From: Atrichornis clamosus
Lineage: Eukaryota; Chordata; Aves; Passeriformes; Menuridae
DNA: 64,000 nt
Direction of reading: 5' to 3'
Assembly: GCA_013400975.1 (NCBI GenBank)
Contig: WBMZ01003465.1
Coordinates: 1 to 64,000 of the forward strand
Shown here: one piece after another, positions 1-11,850 of the stretch
Numbering within the stretch: the first letter of the stretch is position 1
Layout: each line of letters opens with the position of its first letter
The notes under the pieces: model-generated
What the model was told of the DNA's origin: nothing
The model's database searches: none
The model's input: only the letters and a program-made list of their open reading frames with translations
Translations under genes and position numbers: made by a program

Positions 1-3000
1 AGGATCTTCAGGAAATGTATGTTGCACACTACTCTATTTCTGACCAAAACATATGTTTTCAAGGCAGCCTACAATCACCTACAGCTTAGAAATACAGTGT
101 GATAGGGGGAAAAAACATTCTTACATAAGCTGCAGCATCCCTTACTGTAATACCAATTGAATCTGCCCTACAAGCTAATGAGAGTGAGCTCAGAGTTATC
201 AAGAGCGGGTTCAACCATCCAAGGAATGTGTCTGAGCAGCCTATTTCCATGATTGCCCAGTCTGCTCCCCGATGTCTTTCTCATGTGGGAAGATGCTCTA
301 GCTGTTTAACTTCATCTCATTGGAATGTGTTTTGCAAATGTTTTAATAAGTTATGACCCTACTTGTCTATGCAATGCAGTTCCTCAAATACCTCAGCTGT
401 TCCTTTCAGCTGTTTAAGCTGCAAATTCCATAACGCCTGTGATGTTTAGGAAAAAGGGAAGTTTATATCTTGCTAAATAGGGCTGTTGCTACCCCAGTGA
501 CAAATTCTCTGGATGGATGGAATGGATGAATATCTGAGATAACTTTTTCTTTTGCTTTTTTTAAAGGAAAGAAAAGCATATTTATTATCTTCCATGTCTC
601 CTAGAAACTTCTCACGCTTTACTGGATGTTTCCCACCTCCCACAGCGTGAGTGCCACGGGAGATGTAACCTGTTTGCAGATCTCAGAACATCTGGCATCT
701 GCAGCAGCTGAAAAGGTGCTCACAGAGGAGGAGCACACTACCTCCCACTCAACTGCTCCTTCCCAGCATTGGCATCGTGTCCTGCTCAGGCCCAAATCCT
801 AAGGTGTGGGAAGCTTTGCCATTCACTGGCTGTCAAGGAGCCCATCATGAAGAGACTGATAAATCATTTTGCCATCACATCTAACAGGGCTTGGAGGGAA
901 TCAACTCCTGAGAGGTTTGTCAATCACCTGTACACTGACACTTTGAGTCACTTTTTGTCAGTGTTTAACTCGCTCAACACATCGGTTCTGCTTACTGCTT
1001 TTGAATATAAAAGAGACTAATTTTTAAAATATTCTAATTTCTAATATTTCTAAATAAATACTTCAGTATGATACCTACACTTCCAACATAATGAGAACCA
1101 CTTCAGCCGTTTTCTCCCCTGGCAACAGAGCACAGAGCCAGTACAGATCTGCCCTACAGATAGTTTGAAATCCACCCACAGGGTTGGCATTCTGCTTCAG
1201 GATTTTCTCCAGAGCTGGAGACAGGACAAACACCAAAGTAGCACAGGCACAGATACACACAGCAGAGAGAGGAACTGGACCACATGGCCCTCCTGAGAGC
1301 TGGGGAGTATTTGCTCTTGGAGGTGCATTGCATTAGAGCAATAGTCTGGCTGGGAGATCTCTGTGAAGGTTCCTTCAATCCCACAGACAGAAAAAAACCC
1401 CCCAAACCCAAACCACAAATATCTTACATACTTATAGAGATCAATCTATGCAAGTCAGTCAAAAAAGAGGAATAAGACACAGAAATCTTCAGGAAGGGTA
1501 GATGCTTTCCTGCTTAACATAGCTTAGCAGACACAGGGTCACTCAACTGTTTTTTAGTGCAACATAGCCTCCGGGCCTCTCTAAAGTACCCTGGGCCAGC
1601 GACAAGCAAAACAAAAACACGAGCTGGAAACTAAGCTATGTGCATTAGATTTAGAAGTCAGGCCCATTGTTTTTGTTGTTCTTAATTTTAGAAAGTAGGA
1701 TTAATTACTGTAACAAATAATTAGGAATTAGTGGGAGTCTTGACACCAAGACCAAGTGTCCTTGTGGAAGACAGACTCAAGTTTTAAACTATTTTTATTT
1801 AGGCAGGTTGTGTTCAATGCCATCCTAATGGAGAAAAATTATAATGGCCTACAGAGTGCCAAACTAAGGCCAAATTAAGTGACCTAATCAGTTTTCTCAG
1901 TTAAACACTATAAAAGTTAAAATAAATAAATAAATATGAAAACACTCATTAGAACAGCAGCAAGAGCAGTTATCCCTTGCTTTTCTGGCAGATGGAAGAA
2001 TCCTTCATGCTGGCTGAAGACACAGTTAATCTAAAGCCTTCCCCTAGCACGGTAGAAATAGATCCATCTAAAGAAAAACTACTGTTTAGTTCTTTAGTTA
2101 TTTACTTTTTAATACAAGGACTTTTACTGAATTACTTGAAAGAAATTAATATTTATCCATAATTGAGATACTTTCTCACCACAAAGATTGCTCTCAGAAC
2201 ATACTTGCTAACTAATGCTCACAGCTCAATGCCTGTTTTTGTTTCTGAAGGCACTTCATCTAATTAGCTCATAGTGGAAGACCACTCTAAAGGGCCAGCT
2301 CCCAAAATAGTTACCTAGATGTTTAAAATCATTATAATGAATGCACACTTGTTTAGTCTCACACCATAATGCCAAGAGATTTTTAACATGACTGTTTTAT
2401 TTTTCCCAAGATAAATTATCATCAGCTTTTTTCCCCCCTTTTTTCTTCCCTCTTTCAATACCTTTCTTCAAGCATCAGATATGCAGGATGGTTTTTAAGA
2501 ACATATTTGGTGCAAGTTTAAAATTACTTTTCAGTAATGAGATTAGATTTTTAATTTTTGAAAAACCAAACATAAAATTAGATAAAATAGATAGCTTTAG
2601 TAAAATTCCAGAAGGCAGCCTTTCTCATGAAAAGTATTTTTATTTTGGCGCATCTATTTCTTTGTAGATAGTTGTTGGTTCCTTTTACTATTTTAAAGAT
2701 GTTGGGGAAAGGCTGCTACTCCGTTTTTCTGACCAAGCTGCATGATCTTGTAACATCTCCCATGGTGTGTTTAATATCCAGGACTGCTTGAATTCTTGCA
2801 GAACACTCTGTATCAGTTAACAGACTACCTTGTCCATGGCATTGCAGATGTTAGAAGAGTCAAAGGTTCATCTCAGCAAGATACTAATAAAAACCATTCT
2901 TACTAAAGATAAGGCTTCTCATGAATAATGAAAAAAAAAAATCAAAGGCAATTTAATCAGTTGTCTTTTGGCTCGTATTTCCTGTCACAGATGACTTTTT

Positions 3001-6000
3001 CCTAATTTGGAAAAGAATATTTCAAAGCAACAGCAGCTTTTTTATTAGTTTCATAACTTCATGGGAATTTCCCACTATTGTGGTTGTAATATTCTGAGCT
3101 ATAAAGCATAAAAAAAATCTGCTTTCCTCATAGATACCTATCCAGTTGCCACTGCTTTTCTTCGGAAAAATCTCTACCTCTTTCTCCTGCTAATAAAGAA
3201 ACAGTTGTGTAAACTTACAAATTCCTACTAGACACAAAAAAGGAAAAAAAAAAAAAAAATCTATGCCTCTTAAAAATTGACAAAAACCATTCCAAACTCT
3301 GAATTTTTAGGATCAGTATTCTAAATTCAGTTTACAGATGATGTTTTGCTGTTGCCTGGATTTGTGGGTCTTTCTTTAAATAGCACTGCTCTGCTACCAG
3401 GAGACATTACATTAATTTCATTTGGCATCACTGGCCCTCAAAGCAAGAGAGATGCTTTTCTCCAGCAGGACAGAAGATCTGGAATTTTTAATTCACTTCC
3501 TTGTGTGTCTTGAAGTCACTTAATCCTCTTTTTGCCCTTCTCTGAAGATAATCCCATAAGAAAATGAAGGCATCTTATTTATAAACACTTATCAGAAAGC
3601 ACCACCTTTCTCTCTGCATACATCATGCTACTGCCACAATGTCAGCTGTTGGCATCCTAAATAACCAATGATTGATTGATTTTTAAAAAATTTTTTAACC
3701 ACTGCATGTTTCAACACTTCATTGTTAGATGAACTGCAGATGAGTAGGTTTCTAACATAGTTATGCTGTGTTTTCTTTTAAACAAATCAGAAAATCCAAA
3801 AAAACCGTTGAGAGTACAGATCCCAGATATTTGAAGGCTATGGACATCATCTTCCTCCCATTGCTTTGGGATGAGGAAGGAATCACGTATCTAAGCCTAA
3901 ACTTCTCTGAAAAGCCCTGCAGAGAAGTTCATGCTAAAACTGTGGCTCATTACAAACATTAGAGTCTCACATATCCTTCATCTGGAGTTCGTGGGATGCT
4001 TCTCTCTAGCATCTGTGTCTGCACTAGGTAGCATTTCAACAAAGCCTAAGCAGGCATGGTGGTACAAGAAATTGAGAATGAAAGGGTAAAAGTGTACGGC
4101 AGGTGCCTCTTTTTCCCCACAAACCAGTCAGGATAGCAGTGATCTTCCCTAAGCTACCAGCTTGGGCTGTCTTGGTCTTTATTTTACCATGTACAGCAGA
4201 GCCTTGAGCATTTCTTCAGGATCTCTAGCTAAAGCTGTATTTGGAAAGGCCTTCTCAAACCTCTGAACTGGTCAGAGACTTCCATATATTATTTTAATAT
4301 ATCTGTAAGTAACGCATGAGGGAATGTCATTCTGCTCTGGGGATACAGCCCCGTGCAGGATCAGATGTCCATATATTTGTATCTCAGGAAAAGTGAGGAT
4401 TATGGGAACATTTTTCCATGCTAGAAAACCATAGACACTGGGAAAATGAGGACCCATTGGAATATTCAGTGAAGCACCTGGGAGCCTTCAGAGAACATCC
4501 ATAACCTTCAGCACAACAGAAAAAAAAGCAGCACAGCCTGCACTGAGCTGTGCTATGGCTGTGTACATGGCTGATACTGCCAGGACATCATCTTTCCATC
4601 TGTGTGGAAACACACACCAGCAGACACCACTCTGCAGATGTCCCCAGGTCCCCAGAGTCCCATTGGCCCACCCTGGGGTCCCAGTCACCACTGGCCTGAC
4701 TTTTCCAAGCAGTCTGCACCCAGCCACCTTCCCTCGATTCTACTTTTGGCCATGGCAAAATGAATAAAAACGTCCTTCCTCCTTCGAAGTTGAAAGCTAT
4801 CTCTGTCACAAAAATATCTAATCTGTGAAATTCCACGATCATTCTAGAATTTGTATCACATTGCTAATGTCCACCTCAAACCTAAATAGCATCATTTCCA
4901 CTCTGACATTTCTTATGAGTACTGCAGCTTTTTCAAGCAGCTTATGCCATGAGAAATCAGTTCTCACTTTTACCCTGAAGACAACAACCTTTTTTCTTGC
5001 CTCTTCATAGTTTTAATATCTCGAAATGCAAACAGCCATTTTCTCCTTAAAATTGCCATCAAAGAGTGAAGTCTTCAGGTCAGAAGCAAATCACAAGCAG
5101 ATGAGCCTTAGCTGCCAGGCAGGGCACTGCTCATTCTCTTCTTTCACAGTTCAGGACTTTGGGGTGACAAGTGATACAATCTCCTCAAGGCACAAGAATC
5201 AATCTATATTCTCTCACAGAATCGAATAATGGAGATGAGAAATCAGGAGACAAGGAAAAGAACAAGGGCTAAGAAAGTGGAAAAAAATCTCAAAATGGAG
5301 AATAGGGAAAAATATGCTGAGCAGCTGCAGACTGTAATGCCTTGTTTACATGAAACAGGGATCTGAAGAAGCAACTCAATTGAGACCCTTTCCACTTACC
5401 AAAAAGTGATACGGAGAAGTGATTGGAATTATGAGTAACAGCTGCTAGGAAGTGAGACTACAGTATAGTAAAATATTGTTACTTATCCTTAAAAAAGTAT
5501 CCTGTAGTTGGATAGCCAGCAAGTTACTTTATCCATTATCTGTAGTTCTCCTTTTGTGATTTGCTCCAAAACTCCTATTTCTCAAAAAGTTGTGGGATTT
5601 ACTTCTTCCAAAGCAGAAGAGCAGCCTGTGTAGACCCAAGCTTCCCTTATAATTCTTTTTACATATTTTTCAAATAGAATATATGTTCACTCACAAATCA
5701 AAATTAGAACTTAGGGGAAATAGAGGAAACAGAGGCCAAACTAATGCCTTGCAGGAAATTACTCTTTTTTTATGTCCGTCTTCAACACATGCAATTTTTA
5801 AAAGCAGGCCTAGAGGAAGTTGGTCTAATGAAAGGACTAATCTCAGGTCAGACAGACACAGACAACATCAATTACCAGCTTTACATTAAGCACATTCAAA
5901 GGATCACACAGCCACACAGCTCTCCACACAGCAATACTGTTTCCAAGCTACATAACCTATGGAGAAACATATGTTAGAGGCAGGGTCACATTGCCTTAGT

Positions 6001-9000
6001 CAAAGGATGAAACACAGAAGGAAGAAAGCAAGGAATTCCATTGACGGGGTTACCGTATTTATCATCTACTTTTACTGATCACCAAAAACAACCAGAAATT
6101 GTCTCAAACACACGAAAGAACTGTTCAACTACCCTGCATACAAAACTGGATGCAGTTGAATAAAAGAGAACCTTATTTTTTTAACTTTGGTTTTAAAATA
6201 AGAAAGCACCTAATTCTATATATTTAAAAATAGATTTAAACATTAATTATATCAAAAAAATGCATGAGAATAGCAGCTTGGGGTTTTTTGTTTTTTACTG
6301 AAGTAACCCACAGATTTTGTGTTATAAAAAGACTCCTGGATTCTTGAGACACATTTAAAATAGTAGCTCACCACAATTCATTTTTAACAGTCAAAAATTT
6401 AATAATATACCTTCCCTAAGTTGGAATTTTTTCACATCTAGAAAGGTTTTAAAATGAAAATAACTACTAAATCAACTCCTTCCACTTTCATGTTATAATC
6501 ACATGCTTGTTTAAAAAGGACTAAGCATGCAGAAATGGAAGTGCTACTATTGCTTTGTCATTTATCTAATAACTGTGTTCATAGACTTAACAAAAATATT
6601 CTCTCAGAAGGGACTCAACAAAGGTTATGCAACAGTGACAGACACTGTACTGTTGAAACTAGTCATCCATTTAAGGAAGCTAAAAATGTGGAGACTATGC
6701 TTTCTGGAGGTGTATTAGGATATATAAATGCCACAACTGCCAAGTCACATCGGAACTGAATATTTGTGATTGGGAAATGTCAGAGCTGGTAGAGCAGTAG
6801 ATTGAATTTTTGAGGGGGCTCAAATTTCTACCTCTTGCAGAATCACACTTTGTAGAAAAGGGGGTGAGCTTTAAAGTGTCCTGGGCTTAGTTTCTTTGAG
6901 AACAACGTGTGCAGAACTGCTTTACCAGTGATCCTGCAGAGGACCTCCCTGCAGGGTTAAACTTCAAGAACAGTCTCAGAAATTACTTTTTGCTCTCCTG
7001 GCCAAGGAGCTAAACTTGTGCTAAAATGGTTTGGAGCGTCTGGGTACCAATTCCTGGCATTTATGTTAAGAGGAATCACAGGAAGCTTCTGGCATGGCTA
7101 CTTCAACATCCTCCTCTTCCTGATGTCCTCTTCCTCACCCCTACATCCAGGGGCAGAACAGCCACAGAAGCCTGGATCACTGCAAAAGGCCCGAGGCAAA
7201 TCAGCATCCTGAAGGACCCGTCTGTGACCCTGTGCCATGAGTACGATCACAGGCCACTGTCAGAGTCAGAGCTCTGATCCTGCTGAGGCCCTCTGCTCCT
7301 GAGCACACCCCCAGCATCCGCTCTGTATTTACTGAAGGCGAGAAGGTATGGTTGTAAAGGAAAATAACATCCAGTCCGTAGCAAAGCAACTGTTTCTGCA
7401 GAAATCCCCCATGGGAAAAAAAATCAAAATCCCACCAACCCAGGGAAATAATTAAACAAGTTAAATATAATAAATTTGGAGCAACTGAAAACACAAAGGG
7501 CAGGTGAAGAGTATTTATGGAAGATGGTGTAAATTCTGGGGCAAATAACAAAATGTTACCTGCGAAGCTGGTTATCATAAACTTTTAAGGATAGTCTTCT
7601 CACACTGGTCAACATGTGAAGTTCAGCAAAAGGAAAATGCAGCCACTAGCACAACACAGATTTGTCATTTTTCTCATCTCATCTTTTAAAACAAGTTTCC
7701 AAGAACATCCACTGTAATGCATCCACTGCAATGACTGAATCTCATCATTAGATTTCCTTCTTACTTTTATTATGTTTAAAAGTACAAGACATACCTTATA
7801 GATTTATTTTCCTTACAATAAAAATAATACCTACTAGCATAATTTTGGTTCTCTTTATCCATATTGAGGATGCTTGAACAAAAATTTCTATAAAGTTAGA
7901 AAAAATCAAATCATGCACTGAACACCTGAATAGATTTATGATTTCATCTTTTATAGCTGTCACAGGAAGCAAGGAGAGAATAGACAACGCCATCTCTAAA
8001 ATGTTGATTTTTGTCTCAAAATTTGATTGCCAGTGAAATTACAGAATTACCTAAGCTAGGCTGACAGTCAGTGATATCTCAAGATGTTTCTGCAGAATAA
8101 ACTGCTATGTAGCCTGTTGTTTAAAACAAAAGATGTGAGATAACAGATGTATTGAGTTGCTTGAGAAACACAAAACAAGTCACTGTCTGACGGGTAAAGG
8201 AACACAACATAAAATAAGTTGGTTAAAAAGTTTAAATAACTAATTTATTTAATAGTTACAGAAAATAATTTCAACCTCTCTCCCTTCTCAGAGTTTCTTA
8301 TGTATCCATTAAAATACCTAGTTGTAAGAATGTTTTGTAGGTAGGTAGGAAACTGGTGCAACTGCTGCCTATTGAAACAGCTGTTCCATTGCGCAGAAAA
8401 TGTTGCACTTTTGATGTTTAATTCTTGCAGTTTAGGAGGAAAAAAAAAACCCCAAACCAAGCCAAACCTGAAAGGCTGGGACTCTTTGAAGAAAGCTATT
8501 TAATCAAACGACCCAGTAGTTAGAAGTGAAGTGTCTTGCCTGAATAGCAGATCACCCTTCATTGCAGACCACACTGTGGCATGTATACATATAGTAGCTT
8601 CCTAAAGGGTTAGACGTACTACGGAACATTTCAAGCTCCTAAGAGTTGAGATTTTCCAAAGAAGAACTTTCTACTACAGACTAACCAACCAGCTCCAGCA
8701 CCAGGGCATCAAAGCTACTACAGAGGTTTTTTTTTTGTCATCAGTGAATAGGTTAAATTACCTAAGTGCAATGGAAAATTTGATTCATCTACAGAGCAAG
8801 ACCAACGCATTTGCTTCATTTCACCATAAAGAAATACAGGAATGGACTTGACTTGCCAACAGAAAGTTCCTCTTCCTGAACTCACTGAAGAGCTGGTAAG
8901 GGGAAAAGTGGTACTAAAAAGCACAAAGAAAGACTAACATAGTCCAAGGGCACCATATAAGAATCACAGCCCGTCCCGTTTCCTGTGCAGTATTGGGTCA

Positions 9001-9971
9001 TAAGTCTAAGAAAATTTCTCAAGGTGGTTGCTAGGTGACTATAGAAACAGGAAGTCTGAAAGTTCAGGATAACACTTATAGATTAGCAAGGAAGTAATCT
9101 GGCAGATAGAGAAGGACCAAGATTGATTTTTTTTCTTCTTTTTAAAAAAATACATTATAGAAGTGTAATATAAAGCTGAAAAATGTGAAAGATCCCCAGA
9201 GACAGAAACTGAAACCTAAAAAAGTCCACTGAAAATAAATTACCATTTTCAGATAAACAATTGTAAAAAATTGATTTTTTGGTGTGTGTATTAGGTCTCA
9301 GCCAAAGAAAAATTCTGAGAGGGTATGTGATGTGACACACAGCACAGTACAACTGCATGCCTTGTGTTAATACAGGAAACTGGTTTACAGAGTAAGAGCT
9401 GACCCGTGCAGATACTAACATACAGTTTAGAGGTACCTGAGAATCACAAGCGTCAAACAGGGCAGAGATGCAAGGCTGTAATTTTCACTTGAGGCACACC
9501 TTTGCACACACTGCTTTACCTTCTTGCTTATGTAATGGAGAGAGCACAAATGGTGAGAGCAGAGGATTTGAAGATATAAACTGCTGTGCTCTGAAAGGGC
9601 AGTCCGAGTATCTCAAATTGGTCACCCTGGTTGTCAGGTACCAAAAATAAGTGCATTATCTGGAGCAACTCATGTTTTACGTAAGAGACACATAGCAAAC
9701 ATTCTGCTCGGAAATTGTCATCATAAAAAGGACAAGAATGTAATCATGTGTTCAAGACAAGGTTTTAATGCATAACTGAGAACAGATGTGGAAGCACAAG
9801 GACAAGAAAAGAGCACCTAATTAGCTAATTGAAAAGTGTATCCGCAGGCATATAAAATCCAAGTTTGACAAGCAGTCATAAGCTGACATTTCTCAATTTT
9901 TCAGTGCTTGAAAACTGCAAAAATTGAAGCATATGCCATCACAGGGTATACACACACACTGTAGTTATACA
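1..9971. other. Intergenic sequence downstream of RB1CC1, distal part
   Basis: This is AT-rich DNA with no exon I can support on either strand. Two segments are richer in G+C (about 4480-4760 and 7020-7320) and hold the longest ORFs of the region (79-84 aa and 125 aa). Their translations match nothing I know and they have no convincing splice framework. An AATA tetranucleotide tract lies at 1918-1937 and a 16-A run at 3244-3259. The gene expected next by mammalian synteny, ALKAL1, was looked for by motif and not seen. Confidence 0.65.
1918..1937. repeat. (AAAT)n microsatellite, about 5 units
   Basis: Four to five tandem AATA units are visible. It is a simple repeat with no associated gene. 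Confidence 0.8.
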
Positions 9972-10250
9972 CAGAACTATGGAATATTTGGGGCTGGAAG
10001 GGCCTTTTTAAAGGCCATCTAGTCCAAACCCCCGGCACTGAGAGTGGACATCAGGTTGCTCAGAGCCCCATCCAGTCTGACACTGAATGTTTCCAGGGAT
10101 GGGGCACCTACCACCTCTGGGTAACCTGTCCCAGTGTTCCACCATCCACATCTTAAAAAATCCTTCTTTTTATCTGGTTACTATCTAGATAAAACCTACA
10201 ATCTCTTTCAGTCTAAAACCATTACCACTCGTCCTATCCCATACAGAGAT
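9972..10250 (-). mobile_element. CR1 LINE 3'-end fragment
   Basis: The plus strand shows the typical reverse-oriented CR1 tail: TATGGAATATTTGGGGCTGG, then AAGGCCATCTAGTCCAAACC, GTTGCTCAGAGCCCCATCCA, GAATGTTTCCAGGGATGGGG and TAACCTGTCCCAGTGTTCCA. The element's 3' terminus is therefore near 9972 and the copy lies on the minus strand. It is 5'-truncated, as most CR1 copies are, and diverged by many substitutions. It lacks coding capacity. Confidence 0.9.
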
Positions 10251-11790
10251 TCAAAAGATCTGGTATTCTGGAGTAGCCACAAATGAGCAACAACACTGTA
10301 CATGCACTTACACTGCACCGCTAATTTGGATTTTTTTTTCAAATTCTACAGTGTAGTGTCAGAAGGTCAACAGAAGCATATTTAACTGCATGAAGCGTAT
10401 CTGTGGCAAATTATCTGTGCTTACAAAAATTCATTTACACGTAAGAGCTACAAACATAAGGAATAGAAATACGATGAGTATTACATGGTCTAAAATTAAA
10501 AGAGGATATTTTACTGCTTAGCTGTTTTGTTGATGAAATACTTTTAAAGATACAATCTCTGAAAAATTACTTCAGTCCAATTCAAGAAAGCTTAGTATAT
10601 ACCAAAAAAGGCTATTTCCAGCTTACAGCCCTTTAAAAGCAGCTGATTTTAGTCAGCTGATTTTTATTGAAAGTGCCTTTTTTCAGTGTATAGTTACATA
10701 AAATAAAGCTCTTCTGAAGCTTAGAAAGTTATCCATTCATATAAAATTATTACCTACTTTGTTAATTACAGTATTCATCATAACCTTTTTCTACCATTTC
10801 AAACATTGTTAAATCATTGCTAAAAATACACCCCACCATTCACAAGAGACTTGGCAGTCAATTAATGCTGACCAGCACCCTGCAAGAGGCATAGATTAGC
10901 AGCCTCCTCGTCACCACGTTGATGGTACTAGACATTAAATGCTAACATTTCAACTGCTTAGTATGGGCTCAGAGATGGACTGATACTTAAAACTGACTGC
11001 TACTCCTTAAGTATCCAGGATCTTCAGGATATTTTTCTTTTTCCTTGATAATTGAGATATAAACATTATCATGTCCGTGATAACCACTACAGAATGTGTA
11101 AGTTTGCAAGTGTTAAACTCCAACACAACGGAATTTTTTTGGTTATACATAGCTCATAGCTTGGTTCCTAATCTTCATTAAAAAATAAAAATGGGGCATT
11201 ACTTTTATCAATTTTTCTGCAGTTCTAATACTCCTAGCACAGGTAAACAGGACCAAAACATAGCAGCTTGTTGCAAGGATCAGCATTTGCTAAAGGTGTA
11301 TACACAAGCATGCATCCATGTGTTCAGAACAGGTAGATCTCATGTAGAGATCCAGGGCAGAAACAGAAACTTACTAATCTGAGTATGGTGGAAAAAGTTC
11401 TCCATTCACACCCTTCTGCAAACAGTATAAATTCTTGACTAGGAAATAAAAAACTAGCTCTTCCTACTGCAGAAAAAGATCTGCTACTTACTCAGTGATT
11501 TTGCCTAGAAAGTCAAATACACAATGAAAGACAAATCACCTGTTAACAAAGTCCCAAGACAAACAGGTAAAAGGCAAATTTAAGTCCAAGAAGTAAATGT
11601 CAGAAGGAAAGTAAGGTTGCCATCCACAATTAGTTTCAGAGAACTGAGCCAAAAATATGGGAGAATTTTAAAATTACTCAAATTACACCATCAGTTTCCA
11701 CCCAGGCTTCAAAACAAAGGACCAGATCGAATGTTTGCCAAATTAGTTGCAAACTGAAGACTTTATTTAAAACATCACAGGATTCCAACC
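10251..11790. other. Intergenic stretch between CR1 fragments
   Basis: AT-rich, no recognisable gene. It contains a short tandem duplication at 10640-10667. Confidence 0.65.
10640..10667. repeat. 14-bp imperfect tandem duplication
   Basis: CAGCTGATTTTAGT is followed directly by CAGCTGATTTTTAT, matching at 12 of 14 positions. Confidence 0.85.
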
Positions 11791-11850
11791 CGAGCAGAGA
11801 GTTGGACAAGACAACCTTGGGAGGTTCCTTCCAATCTCAACTGTTCTCCA
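11791..11850 (+). mobile_element. CR1 LINE 3'-terminal remnant
   Basis: GAGAGTTGGACAAGACAACC followed by TTGGGAGGTTCCTTCCAATC and TCAACTGTTCT matches the common CR1 terminal sequence (TTGGACxAGATGACCTTGAGAGG..TTCCAACCTCAACTATTCT). Only about 60 bp remain. Its orientation is opposite to the copy at 9972-10250. Confidence 0.8.
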
